Assembly (NCBI GenBank): GCA_902762325.1
Contig: CACWNV010000017.1
Location: 1 to 55,791, forward strand
Direction of reading: 5' to 3'
Length of the DNA: 55,791 bases
Source: an uncultured Prevotellaceae bacterium
GTDB taxonomy: Bacteria > Bacteroidota > Bacteroidia > Bacteroidales > Bacteroidaceae
Position numbers and translations under genes: made by a program. This document shows positions 16,429-26,400 of the stretch, one piece after another; within the stretch, counting starts at the first letter, position 1; each line of letters opens with the position of its first letter. Below the pieces are notes generated by a model, which had not been told where the DNA came from, searched no databases, and saw nothing but the letters and a program-made list of their open reading frames with translations.

Positions 16429-17817
16429 TTATCGAATAACGATTTTTTTGCCATTCTTAATGACAAGGCCTTTATAGGTATCATTTACCTTCTGACCTGC
16501 AAGGTTGTAGATGGCATTGTTGTCAACAGCATTCACCTGAACTTTAGTTACGCCTGTAGCGTCGTTCTTTGTCAGGTACACGGCTTTGATGATGATAGTA
16601 GAAACATCTGAGCCCTGAAGAGCAAACTGGTTAACGGCATTCTTGCGCTCGTCCAAGTCGATGGAAACAGAAGTTGCACCTGCATCTGCCCACTGAGTAG
16701 CATTTGTACTACCAGCAGCATCTTCGGCTGCATACTGAACGAATGCCTGAGTAGCCACAGTAGTAGGCTGAGCAAACTCGAATACCAAAGAATTGTATTG
16801 ACTCCAGTCAGCACCGCCAAGCCACTTGCTGATACCACCCCATGCAACGCAGTTGAATGTCATTGTACCATCGGCGTTATATTCGATTGTCTCAGCACTG
16901 TTCCATGTATTCCAGCCTTGAGTAATGTCAAACTCTTCCTTTGTGAGAGTCGATGGATCAACACCCTCAACATATTCAACAGCTGTTACACGGCAGCCCA
17001 TACCTTGAACGCGGAGACCGCCATTGGCATTGATGACATCAGCATACTCTTTTGTCACTACGAATGTACCCTTTCCATTGGCATTGGGAGCGATGGCATC
17101 ACCTAAGTTGCTCCAGTCGGCATTGCTCTTAGGAAGAACCTGTGGTCCCCATTCCCAACCTTCAACGTCGATGGTCTCGATGTCAAAGATGAACTTGTCA
17201 CCAGCCTTCACGTCAGTCTTCTGGATTAAGAAGCTTGCATCCCATGTGTCAAATGTAACGGGCAGGGCGGGGTCGATTACCAGTTCACCTGGTTGTGGTT
17301 CAGGTGTACTTCCACCTGTTACGTAGATAGCATAGAGGTTGATACCAGACTTAGCGCTATACACAAAAGCTGTTGTAGCCTCACCCTCATTGGTGTAGGT
17401 CAGTTCTACAAGTTCACCGGGAGTGCAATTTGCAGTAGCAGAAACATTCTCAAAGGTACCCGTTGCGAGGTTCAAGGTACGATCATCACCACTTGAACTT
17501 GCATGGGTAGCAATGATGGAAACACTTGCACCTGCAGGTAAGTCGAATTGCAAGAAACGTGAAGGAGCACTAGAATCAGGACCTGAACCGGTTCCGCCAA
17601 ACTTCAAGCGCTGTGTGTAAGACACATCGTTGAAAGTCTTCTTACTTCCGTCAATAGTGACCTTCTTGTCTGCGGTAGCATATACGGTCAGTCCGTCCAC
17701 CGTCTTTGTCTCTTCGATGTCACCAGCTTCCCAATCAGAAAAGTTCCATGTCTGAGCATTTGCACCAATCGCCATAAAAGCAACGGCAATAAAAGTAAAG
17801 ATTTTCTTCATAGACAT
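16429..17817 (-). CDS. Secreted multi-beta-domain protein of unknown function (possible carbohydrate-binding protein)
   Basis: The 462-residue protein starts with a signal peptide (KKIFTFIAVAFMAIGANAQ). The first segment (TWNFSDWEAGDIEETKTVDG, about 22-165) resembles the non-catalytic beta-sandwich found at the front of some Bacteroidetes pectate lyases. A linker TPEPQPGEL follows, then one or two further beta-rich segments containing tryptophan clusters (WEWGPQVLPKSNADWSNLG; WNTWNSAETIEYNADGTMTF) with a jelly-roll look. The end (YNLAGQKVNDTYKG...NGKKIVIR) is the exported-protein tail also seen at 6600-6686. No catalytic motif is visible. It is transcribed toward the mannan-type operon but has its own terminator. 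A binding role on the same polysaccharide is inference. Confidence 0.6.
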   Translation of the reverse strand: MSMKKIFTFIAVAFMAIGANAQTWNFSDWEAGDIEETKTVDGLTVYATADKKVTIDGSKKTFNDVSYTQRLKFGGTGSGPDSSAPSRFLQFDLPAGASVSIIATHASSSGDDRTLNLATGTFENVSATANCTPGELVELTYTNEGEATTAFVYSAKSGINLYAIYVTGGSTPEPQPGELVIDPALPVTFDTWDASFLIQKTDVKAGDKFIFDIETIDVEGWEWGPQVLPKSNADWSNLGDAIAPNANGKGTFVVTKEYADVINANGGLRVQGMGCRVTAVEYVEGVDPSTLTKEEFDITQGWNTWNSAETIEYNADGTMTFNCVAWGGISKWLGGADWSQYNSLVFEFAQPTTVATQAFVQYAAEDAAGSTNATQWADAGATSVSIDLDERKNAVNQFALQGSDVSTIIIKAVYLTKNDATGVTKVQVNAVDNNAIYNLAGQKVNDTYKGLVIKNGKKIVIR

Positions 17818-17857
17818 AATTGTTTTGATTAATAAATAATGGTTATTATATTTTTTG

Positions 17858-17865
17858 CAAAGATA
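17858..17865 (-). promoter_or_regulatory. -7 element for the secreted protein gene
   Basis: On the minus strand the sequence reads TATCTTTG, matching TAnnTTTG, 41 bp before the start codon at 17817. The -33 position has only TTTTC-like sequence near 17884, so the match is partial. Confidence 0.4.
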
Positions 17866-17962
17866 AAACAGAATAATTGAAAACGACTATACTATTTTGA
17901 TTTATTATAATACTTTTTTGTGGTTTTAAGTTAAGAAAGTCAAAAAAACGGAATAATTAGCA

Positions 17963-18820
17963 CTATGTTTTATGAGAATGATACTCAATCAGTCCATTTA
18001 TGGGACTTTTCATCATGCGTCCCATCCTGATTCCCTCCAGTTGTGCCGCTTCGATTAATTGTTCCTTGAAATAAAACGCAACACTCCCGACAGCCCCCAC
18101 TTCTAAATCAGGACGATGATAAAGAATGATGTTTTTCTGGAAGAAGCTCCGGAAGTTATCTATTACCATCTGCTTCACCTGATCATCATTCAAATGGTCG
18201 TGAACAAACAAAGCAAGTGACGCCAAGAAACGACTTGGCATCGGTTCCCGATAGACTCGCTGGATAATTGTTGAAATTGAAAGCTGATAGGTGCGTTCAA
18301 GTTCTTCTTTAACCTGCTCTTTGAAAAAACCCTTATAGACATTGTTTAGCAACAACTTACCCATCACTGCTCCACTCCCCTCATCACCAAGAATGAAGCC
18401 TAATGATGGGACGTTCTTTGTCATGTGATTTCCATCGAACAAACAGGAATTCATACCAGTTCCTAATATACATGCCAGACCTTCCTTATGGCCGCATACC
18501 GAACGGGCGGCTCCAAGCATATCACTATTTACAGATACCTCTCCGGCATGAGGGAATATCTCCCGAAGGAGTGATTCCATGGATGGAACAAACTCTTCCC
18601 TACAACCTGCCCCATAAAAGTATATCTCTGAAACACTTTGCAACGAATCAGCAGACAGATGCGGAATAAGTTCTTCACAAATGACAGCCCGTATCCTGTC
18701 CCTTGATAAGAATACAGGATTGATACCTTGTGTCTTAATATTTGATAAAATAGTATCACTCTTTGTCTGTAAAAGAATCCAATCGGTTTTCGTGCTTCCA
18801 CTATCGGCAATCAGTATCAT
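17963..18820 (-). CDS. BadF/BadG-type sugar kinase (N-acetylglucosamine kinase-like)
   Basis: This 285-residue protein has the ASKHA phosphate-1 loop DSGSTKTDW at residues 6-14, the second phosphate loop ACILGTGMNSCLF and the adenosine-side motif GFILGDEGSGAVMG, the pattern of the BadF/BadG/BcrA ATPase family that includes N-acetylglucosamine kinases. It probably phosphorylates a free amino sugar, for example recycled from peptidoglycan or host glycans, in the cytoplasm. It lacks the iron-sulfur cysteines of the benzoyl-CoA or hydroxyglutaryl-CoA activators, so a sugar kinase is the better call. It diverges from the mechanosensitive channel gene across a 93-bp region with promoters for both. 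Confidence 0.75.
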   Translation of the reverse strand: MILIADSGSTKTDWILLQTKSDTILSNIKTQGINPVFLSRDRIRAVICEELIPHLSADSLQSVSEIYFYGAGCREEFVPSMESLLREIFPHAGEVSVNSDMLGAARSVCGHKEGLACILGTGMNSCLFDGNHMTKNVPSLGFILGDEGSGAVMGKLLLNNVYKGFFKEQVKEELERTYQLSISTIIQRVYREPMPSRFLASLALFVHDHLNDDQVKQMVIDNFRSFFQKNIILYHRPDLEVGAVGSVAFYFKEQLIEAAQLEGIRMGRMMKSPINGLIEYHSHKT

Positions 18821-18846
18821 ATCAACATCTGTTATTTATTTGATTG

Positions 18847-18880
18847 CAAAAATACAAATTTATTTGCAAAGGAAATCAAA
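18847..18880 (-). promoter_or_regulatory. Leftward promoter of the sugar kinase gene
   Basis: On the minus strand TTTG (18877-18880) and TATTTTTG (18847-18854) are separated by 22 bp, slightly longer than the usual 19-21. The -7 box lies 27 bp before the start codon. Confidence 0.4.
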
Positions 18881-18897
18881 AAATATCCGTACCTTTG
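18863..18897 (+). promoter_or_regulatory. Rightward promoter of the MscS gene
   Basis: TACCTTTG at 18890-18897 is a consensus -7 box and is followed by the ATG at 18914 after 16 bp. The nearest TTTG (18863-18866) is 23 bp upstream, a little far. It overlaps the divergent kinase promoter. Confidence 0.45.
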
Positions 18898-18913
18898 CAA
18901 AAAACTATCATAT

Positions 18914-21256
18914 ATGAAACAAAAAGCACTGCTTTTCATCGTGTTTTCCCTTCTGTACTGCTTGCCGTCAAGATCAGTACTGAAAGAGAAGGATCTCGAC
19001 AATACGCTCTCCATCTTACGACTGGAGCTCAAAGAATATCATGATGATCTGGAAAGACAAAGTGGTTTCTTCAAGTTCCAAAACGAACAGGTATTCGAGC
19101 AGACACGTTCTATTCTCAATAAGAGTAATCAGAATTCACTGATGCTCTATTCCCAAAAGCCCGACTATATTTTCGACCTGACTTATGCGTGTCATGAAGC
19201 GACGGAGCAATATCGTCTGTTCCAAAAGAATGTGATGCCTTTCAGGAGCATTATCGATAGAATCAACGGGGAGATAGCAAGATACGACAGCTTAATCACC
19301 AACCTGAGCCAGATGCCTAAGATGATGCTCAGTGAACAGGCGAAGATTGACCGGAACGTGTGTCTGACCTTAGCTGTAAATATACGCCGTACCCTGAATG
19401 CGAATAGCGATCAACTCTATGAATATGTCCGCTACTATGAGCAAACGGAGTTGAGACTAAAGTATCTGAACGACTATGCGAACAAACGCTACAAGGAAAT
19501 CCAGACGAACATCTTCAAGAATGGCGGTGACAACTATATGAAAATATTGTCTAACCTCAGCACAGAACTACAGGCCACGTCAAATATCATATTCGACAAA
19601 TACAGGCCTATGCGCCCCACCCACTCTCAATGGGACATCCGGGTGATTTCCTTTTTGTTTGAAATGATTATTGTCTGTGCCATCATTGCCTTTGTCTTAA
19701 ACTGGCTCGTTTTCAAGTTCATCATTGCCCGGTTTAAACAACCTGAATGGTTGCAGAACAAGCACAAGTGTGTTATTCTGACAACAACCGTAATCACCCT
19801 TGCATTAATACTTGGAATAATCAGCTTTATCTTTAAGGAGCAGAACTTCATTATCATGGCAAGCGGATTATTGGTTGAATACACTTGGCTGCTCGGAGTC
19901 ATCCTGATTTCTCTCCTCATCCGCATTAACGACAAACAGATATGGAGCGCACTCCGAATATACTCCCCATTGCTATTCATCGGGTTCATTGTGATATCGT
20001 TCCGTATCATACTCATTCCCAACGACTTGGTAAATCTGGTTTTCCCGGTTATTCTTTTGGTTTGTGCACTTTGGCAATGGAGAGTCATCAGGCTCCACAA
20101 TGACAACATCCCCAAAAGCGACGTGTTCTATAGTTATGTTTCGCTCGCCATTTTCGTTACATCAACTATCTGTTCCTGGACAGGATACACGTTATTGAGT
20201 GTGCAATTATTAATCTGGTGGGTAATGCAACTTACCTGTATCCTGACCATCACATGTATAGGAGGCTATCTGAAGCGCTGGGCTGAACATCGGAACTATG
20301 CTGAAAAGCCTGTCACTGAAACATGGATATACGATTTTATCTACTCCGTAATCCTTCCCGTGTTAGCCATCTTCTCCATCATCATTTCAATCTATTGGGC
20401 AGCTGATGTCTTCAACCTAAGCGATACGACATGGAAGCTATTCCGCACAAAGTTCATCGACTCGAAGAATTTTGTCCTAAGTATCTTTTCCATTTCTCAA
20501 GTGGCTACGTTATGGTTCCTGTTCTCATACATCAACCGTACCATTCAGGCTTTATTCCGATTGCATTTTGAAAAGACCGACAAGGCATCTGCCGCTTCAC
20601 GTCAGGTCATGATCAGAAACGTCATCAACTTACTTGTATGGGGTTCGTGGATACTGATCTGCTTAAACATGATGCACGTTGATAACACATGGCTAGTCGT
20701 CGTATCGGGAGGACTCTCTACAGGTATTGGATTTGCCATGAAGGATATTATCGAGAATATATATTATGGTATTTCGCTGATGGCTGGACGAGTAAGAGTG
20801 GGCGACTATATCATCTGCGACGGTACTCGCGGACGTGTGTCATCCATCAACTACACCAGTACGATGATTGAAGCCATCGACGGGTCGGTTATTGCTTTTC
20901 AGAACAGCCAGCTCTTCACGAAGAACTATAAGAACATGACGAAGAATCATGGTTACGAACTGGATATTCTCGAAGTGGGCGTTGCTTATGGGACGGACAT
21001 TGAGAAATGCAGAAAACTCCTTGTCGATGCCATCTCCAAACTTCCTTTCCTGGAAAGAGGAAAACAAGTGAAAATCGTCTTGAAGAGCTTTGATGACTCA
21101 TGCATCACGCTGAAGATTCTCGTATGGGTACCGGTGTTCACACAATATGCCGATGATGGGAAAGTATTAGAATGTGTTTACAAGACATTGAATGAAAACA
21201 ACATTGTAATTCCTTTCCCACAACGGGATGTACATATCATCACTTCTGAAGGATAA
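18914..21256 (+). CDS. MscS-family mechanosensitive channel, large multi-helix form
   Basis: This 780-residue inner-membrane protein has a signal-like N-terminus and a periplasmic helical region to about residue 235. About ten membrane segments follow between 240 and 600, then the MscS pore helix and beta domain. The pore-lining helix lies in VVVSGGLSTGIGFAMKDIIENI. The soluble part begins RVRVGDYIICDGTRGRVSSI and continues with NSQLFTKNYKN, both family hallmarks. It should open under membrane tension to release solutes on osmotic downshift. The length is that of MscK/YbdG-like large homologues rather than the 286-residue MscS. It converges with the DUF2207 gene, 25 bp apart, without a clear terminator between them. 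Confidence 0.9.
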   Translation: MKQKALLFIVFSLLYCLPSRSVLKEKDLDNTLSILRLELKEYHDDLERQSGFFKFQNEQVFEQTRSILNKSNQNSLMLYSQKPDYIFDLTYACHEATEQYRLFQKNVMPFRSIIDRINGEIARYDSLITNLSQMPKMMLSEQAKIDRNVCLTLAVNIRRTLNANSDQLYEYVRYYEQTELRLKYLNDYANKRYKEIQTNIFKNGGDNYMKILSNLSTELQATSNIIFDKYRPMRPTHSQWDIRVISFLFEMIIVCAIIAFVLNWLVFKFIIARFKQPEWLQNKHKCVILTTTVITLALILGIISFIFKEQNFIIMASGLLVEYTWLLGVILISLLIRINDKQIWSALRIYSPLLFIGFIVISFRIILIPNDLVNLVFPVILLVCALWQWRVIRLHNDNIPKSDVFYSYVSLAIFVTSTICSWTGYTLLSVQLLIWWVMQLTCILTITCIGGYLKRWAEHRNYAEKPVTETWIYDFIYSVILPVLAIFSIIISIYWAADVFNLSDTTWKLFRTKFIDSKNFVLSIFSISQVATLWFLFSYINRTIQALFRLHFEKTDKASAASRQVMIRNVINLLVWGSWILICLNMMHVDNTWLVVVSGGLSTGIGFAMKDIIENIYYGISLMAGRVRVGDYIICDGTRGRVSSINYTSTMIEAIDGSVIAFQNSQLFTKNYKNMTKNHGYELDILEVGVAYGTDIEKCRKLLVDAISKLPFLERGKQVKIVLKSFDDSCITLKILVWVPVFTQYADDGKVLECVYKTLNENNIVIPFPQRDVHIITSEG

Positions 21257-21281
21257 AGACAGGAGGATAAGGAGGTGAAGG

Positions 21282-22901
21282 CTAACGGCCTCCGCCTCCT
21301 CCGCCTCCGCTAAAGCCACCGCCTCCTCCATAGGAACTGAAACCGCCGCCACCGGCACGCCGGACGGCTGCTTGAGAACGGGCATAAGAATTGGTGGATT
21401 GGGAATAAATAGAACCGGCAAACCCGCCGATGAAGCCATCACCGACTTTCTCTATCTGCTGGGCTACTCTCGATAGTTCAAAATACTCGGGGCAAATCTT
21501 CTGGAAATCCTTGCGGACTTGCTTGGCTATGCCGAACAACTGGGCATAAACCATGTATTCGTCCCATAATGACACCTCAACGGCATGTCGTTCTTCAAGC
21601 AAGGAAAAATCTTTCAGATAGCGTTTTAATCCCATCAGCTTTGCTCCATTATCCATGACAAACTTCTCTGAAGCTCTCTTCGTCAGGCTCTTATATAATG
21701 AAGTCATTACGTCAGAATGCCTACTTGTCCATTTCTTCAGTTCTTTTTCCTGAAGTAGGCCATCCTCACCGGCAGCCTGTCGAATGATGTCGAATACCTT
21801 GTATTCCAATTCATCCTCTTTCTTTTCAGGCTGCTTTTGAATCTCCAGGCATGGCTTGCCAACCTTACCGTTGCCTTTCGACGTATAGCCGATTGTCAGA
21901 TTGCCCTGATTCATCAGACGAAGCAAGACGGCTCCTATAATGCTCTCATGACTGACCTTTGAATAATAAGAAAGACGTTCAACGGTGTTAAACGAAGAAA
22001 CAAGAAGCCAGTTCTTATCCACGTCACGCTCATATAGTACATCTTTTGACACGCCCAGCTTCTTCCGAAGTTTCCATACTCTGTAGATGCTAAATAAGAT
22101 GGTAAGTACTGGAATCATCAGGAAGAAGAGAACCATGCCTAAAAGCCATTTCCAGCCGTCATCATTATATTCACTAACATAATCGTCATAGTCGCTCCCT
22201 TCCATGGCACGATTAACAACACCTTCGAATGATTCATCAACCGATACGGCCGGGGTAAAAATGCCCTTTTCAAATCGTACTAAGGCTATCAGGCCTGTAC
22301 TGGAATTAAAAGGCTCGGAATTAGTCGCAACAATCTTTCCGTCTTCAAAATAGATTGTTCCATAATACCCAAACGCCCATATCTTGGTATTGTTCTCATT
22401 AAAGAGGGTGTCTGGCGATGCTATTGAAAGCCTCACGTGCCGAGGCGCTTCTTTCATGTCTCTTGAAATAAACATGTGGTTGAAGCCATCTGCATCGGTG
22501 TACGACTTGACAAGATTAGTCAGCTTATATTCCAAAAGGAATTGATGATACCCCTCAGTGCCTATACCCCAACAGAGTTCATAGCCACCGTCTTTATCTA
22601 CAATACCACAATGATTGCGCTTGGCTTCTCGCGAACGCTCGATGTCCCACGAATGACCTTCATTCTCAAATGACGCCCCATTCTCTGACACTTGAAAATC
22701 CTTGATCTCCATGATTCCCAAATTTTTCATCGCGAGATACCACTCTGTGATACTTCCGCTCACATCGATATTCCATCGCTCTTGAATCTGGGCTGTGCCG
22801 TCAGGTAACAACAGGACATCAACATTAACACTATCAACCGTACTCGCAAAAGAACGAAGCACAGCTGACAGGAATAGAATCAGGAAGGAAAACCGCTTCA
22901 T
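21282..22901 (-). CDS. DUF2207-domain membrane protein with glycine-rich tail
   Basis: The 539-residue protein has a signal peptide, an extracytoplasmic DUF2207 beta domain (VDVLLLPDGTAQIQERWNID, about 24-235), a membrane helix at about 252-272 (LGMVLFFLMIPVLTILFSIY) and a cytoplasmic part with a winged-helix-like stretch (SIIGAVLLRLMNQGNLTIGY). It ends in a low-complexity tail rich in Gly, Ser and Tyr (GGGGFSGGGGGGG). The same architecture occurs in YciQ-type proteins that are usually paired with LemA. Its start overlaps the end of lemA by 4 bp, so the two are translationally coupled. Function is unknown; a membrane-associated complex with LemA is the family-based inference. Confidence 0.85.
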   Translation of the reverse strand: MKRFSFLILFLSAVLRSFASTVDSVNVDVLLLPDGTAQIQERWNIDVSGSITEWYLAMKNLGIMEIKDFQVSENGASFENEGHSWDIERSREAKRNHCGIVDKDGGYELCWGIGTEGYHQFLLEYKLTNLVKSYTDADGFNHMFISRDMKEAPRHVRLSIASPDTLFNENNTKIWAFGYYGTIYFEDGKIVATNSEPFNSSTGLIALVRFEKGIFTPAVSVDESFEGVVNRAMEGSDYDDYVSEYNDDGWKWLLGMVLFFLMIPVLTILFSIYRVWKLRKKLGVSKDVLYERDVDKNWLLVSSFNTVERLSYYSKVSHESIIGAVLLRLMNQGNLTIGYTSKGNGKVGKPCLEIQKQPEKKEDELEYKVFDIIRQAAGEDGLLQEKELKKWTSRHSDVMTSLYKSLTKRASEKFVMDNGAKLMGLKRYLKDFSLLEERHAVEVSLWDEYMVYAQLFGIAKQVRKDFQKICPEYFELSRVAQQIEKVGDGFIGGFAGSIYSQSTNSYARSQAAVRRAGGGGFSSYGGGGGFSGGGGGGGR

Positions 22902-23446
22902 ATCTGCGGATAGTCTTTTTTCTTATCTTCTACTTCAAGATACTCACGGAGACCAAAATGCAACAATGCTGCAACAAGTGAAGAGGGGAACTGGCGAACC
23001 ATCCGGTTCATCTTTGTCACTGAATCGTTATAAACCATACGGCTTTTGCGGACTTTCTCTTCATATTCATTCATAGATGCCATGGTTGACTGATAGATTT
23101 CCGATGCTTTTAGTTCCGGATACCTCTCGCTCACGATGTTGATTCTTCCCAACACATCGGCAATGGCACTCTCCTGCTTGTTGATTTGCTCTGCTGTCGT
23201 CGGGGGCTGTGCACCTCTACGCTGAGCAATCACCTCAACCAAGGTGTCATGCTCGTATTTAGAATACTTCTCTATCAATTTTACGAGAGCAGAAACCAAG
23301 TCCCAACGAGAAGTGAGCTGTACGCCAATCTGGGACAAAGCATTCTTACAAAACTCATCAAGACTTACTAATGTGCGTTGCGTGCTGATTATGTATAACA
23401 CAATAGCTGCAACAATGGCCAAAATAACAATTAAACTTACAGACAT
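22898..23446 (-). CDS. lemA: LemA family protein
   Basis: The 182-residue protein has one N-terminal membrane anchor (VSLIVILAIVAAIVLYIIST) and then a long helical domain with the LemA pattern: DEFCKNALSQIGVQLTSRWDLVSALVKL, ERYPELKAS and RMVYNDSVTKMNRMVRQFPSSLVA. The N-terminus probably faces outside and the helical bundle lies on the opposite membrane face. LemA proteins are widespread and of unsettled function. It follows the GH31 gene by 11 bp and overlaps the DUF2207 gene by 4 bp. Confidence 0.93.
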   Translation of the reverse strand: MSVSLIVILAIVAAIVLYIISTQRTLVSLDEFCKNALSQIGVQLTSRWDLVSALVKLIEKYSKYEHDTLVEVIAQRRGAQPPTTAEQINKQESAIADVLGRINIVSERYPELKASEIYQSTMASMNEYEEKVRKSRMVYNDSVTKMNRMVRQFPSSLVAALLHFGLREYLEVEDKKKDYPQI

Positions 23447-23457
23447 AACTATAAAAA

Positions 23458-26400
23458 TTAAAAATTCTTAGTATTTAATGATTTATCAACTAACATTCCA
23501 TTCATCTTCAGCGTCTTCGTATTCACGGGACGAAGAGCCTTAAAATGAATCACAAACAGTTCTGCATCATCGGCAAGTGTATGCTGATTACCAATATTAA
23601 CAAAGGTTGGATACAACACTTTATCACCATTGCTATGAAGGCGATCGTTCGTCATATTCTTCATCTCTGACACAGCTTTAGGTTCAATCGACACAAATTG
23701 CATCTCACTTTCATTGTATGGAATTATCATACTAAGTGCATTAATTTCCTGCATCTGTTTTCCAGTGACGGTAAGTATTATTTCTTCTCCTGGACGATAT
23801 ACCTGCTTATCAGAAATCATACTAATCTGACCACATAGTTCTCCATGATTGCCTCCATATACACCGCCATCAAGACGAGTAGCAACCTCTGAAATATCCT
23901 GAGCATCAATTATACCATTATAATTAACATCGCCTTTACTTACATATCCGTCAAAATCACTGTCACCACGACGCAGTCCTGTATAATTAAGATAAGAAGT
24001 AAGGTCGTTATCATCAATCTTTCCATCCTGATTAATATCACCTGGTATCTGAATCTTTGAACCGGCCTGATAATAAACATACAACTCGGCTCCAGAACCA
24101 AAATCACCTACGGCTTCATCTACGTGGAGTTTTAAATAACGCACGGGCTGAGATGATAAAAACTGAGTTTTCACCATATTATTACGTGTCCATGAGAAAG
24201 CAGTAGGTTCACCCCACGTCTTCCCATCAAGACTAACACTTAATGATCCTTTCAAAATTGTTCCGTTACCTGCATTCTCTCGTGGGACATAATCTATCCT
24301 ATCCACATTAGCAGTGGCATGCAAATCTATCGTCATATCAAACGGAACGGCTTTTTTATTATAATGTGTATGCCAGAGTTCTCCCTTTTCTGCAAAGTCA
24401 AAGAGATGTCCGATCTCCAATCCGGGCATATCTTCAGCCGTACATATAGCAGTTACTCCGCGCAAGGCAAACTGATAAGGATCTGCAGATGTTGTTGCAT
24501 TCAATTCTGTCCATTCAGAAACTCGGTCTCCACCGACAGCCCTTACACTAAAATGATAATCGGACTCTGGCTGCAGGTCATTAAATGTCAATGAAGTTGC
24601 GCGAATAGTAGAATACAGCATGGAATCAAATAATATCTCATAATAATCAGCTCCCTCGACATCATCCCATGATGGAGTCAACGAATATGCACTAATCTCA
24701 GATGCTTTTACCTTTGGTGCAGAAAGGATACCAGCCCTGGCTGTAGTCAGATTATCTTCCGACTTATTGAACATGGGAAGGAATTCATAACCTAACACCT
24801 CAACAGACAATCGATTATAAACACTCGTTGACCCAACATTCACAATCAGCTGAGGATTCTTCTGTATATGTATATGGGCAAAATCACTACCAGGAGTAGC
24901 GAAACGATTCAGTTCAGGAGCCTCTACAAAGTCCCAGTCTGCAAATGTCTTTTTGCCGTCGATTCTTACTATGACTTTCTTCGGCTTTTTTGCCAGGTTC
25001 ACAATGACTTTTGTAGCCTTCGACTTCTGCATGCCCTCGAACTCACCCTCTGTTGGATTAATAGTAATCACAGCCCTATTCTTCTCCACTTTAGACTCAA
25101 TACGAGTTAATGTATATTCTCCTTTCAGGTAGGCATCTGTTTTACCATCATCATCATATTCTATAAATGAGGTCAGTTCTTCTGACGGATAGACTTCATA
25201 AATACGCTGAGTCGGGTCTATTTCTGAAGGATTATTAGAAGGATTACTCATCGGAATGATTGCTCCAAGTTTAACAAAGACCGGGAGTTTCCATATCGGA
25301 GCATCAAAACTGTTTATTACCCGGTTGCCTTCATACGTCTTACCATCAAAATAATCAATCCATTTCCCTTCAGGTAAATAGATACCATTTCTCAAGTCAT
25401 TGCCATTAGCATCGGCATTTGTTTCCTGATAGATCGGGGCAACAAGGAAATATGGGCCATACATGTACTGATAACGAGTGGCTTTACCGTATGTATATCG
25501 GTTGGGATAATCCAGAAACATAGCCCTGATAAGCGGCAGACCTCCGATTGCCTGATATGAAACAGAATAGGTGTAAGGAAGCAGCATTGATTTTAGTTTC
25601 AAATAAGAACGATTGATTGACGCAGCTGGTTCACCCAAAGCATGGGGATATTTGGCATTGCTACCCCACCCGTCCATATTCAACTGCATAGGAGAAAAAG
25701 TCTTCCATTGGAAATCACGGACATTAACGGCTACATTTCTACCTCCAAATATACCATCCATATCACTGGTGATGTTACCAATTCCAGATAGTCCGGCACC
25801 AATATACGTAGGGATATGAAATCGGATGTATTCCCATTCTCCTCCGGTCTGATCACCCGTCCAGATACCAGCATAGCGTTGTGTTCCAGCCCAACCATCC
25901 ACGGAAATAATAAACGGACGGGCTGCATTTCCATAATAAGGCATGACTTGCGCAACATCTGCTATCCCATTCAAGCCAAATGAATAACCTGCTCCTACCC
26001 ATGCCACATCTGTCTTTAACACTCGGACACCAGCATCCCTAACCTCTTTGACTATATCACGTTGTAATAATGCCGAGACATCTGGGACAGGATGAAGATT
26101 TGACTGAGTCCATAAACCTATTTCCACTCCTTGTTCATGAGCATAGTCTCCAAAACGCTTCAAATTGGCAATGTTGCCGTCTATTGTTTCTGTCTGGCCA
26201 TACCCTGTAGCATAACCATCATTAGGCAGAACCCATCCCAAAGGCATATCATGTTTTTTATAACGGTCAATGACAGCCCTCGCAGAGAACTGATAGCTTC
26301 CTTCTAATTCGCCATTCAGACTTTCCTTAATCCCTCCATTGTCTTTCTGGCTTTCTTCATAATACTTACCATCCTCAAATAGAACACCACGTTTTTCATC

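Noticed and set aside
17963-18820. Activator of a benzoyl-CoA or hydroxyacyl-CoA dehydratase
   Set aside because: The iron-sulfur cysteines of those activators are absent and no dehydratase genes are nearby; a sugar kinase fits better.
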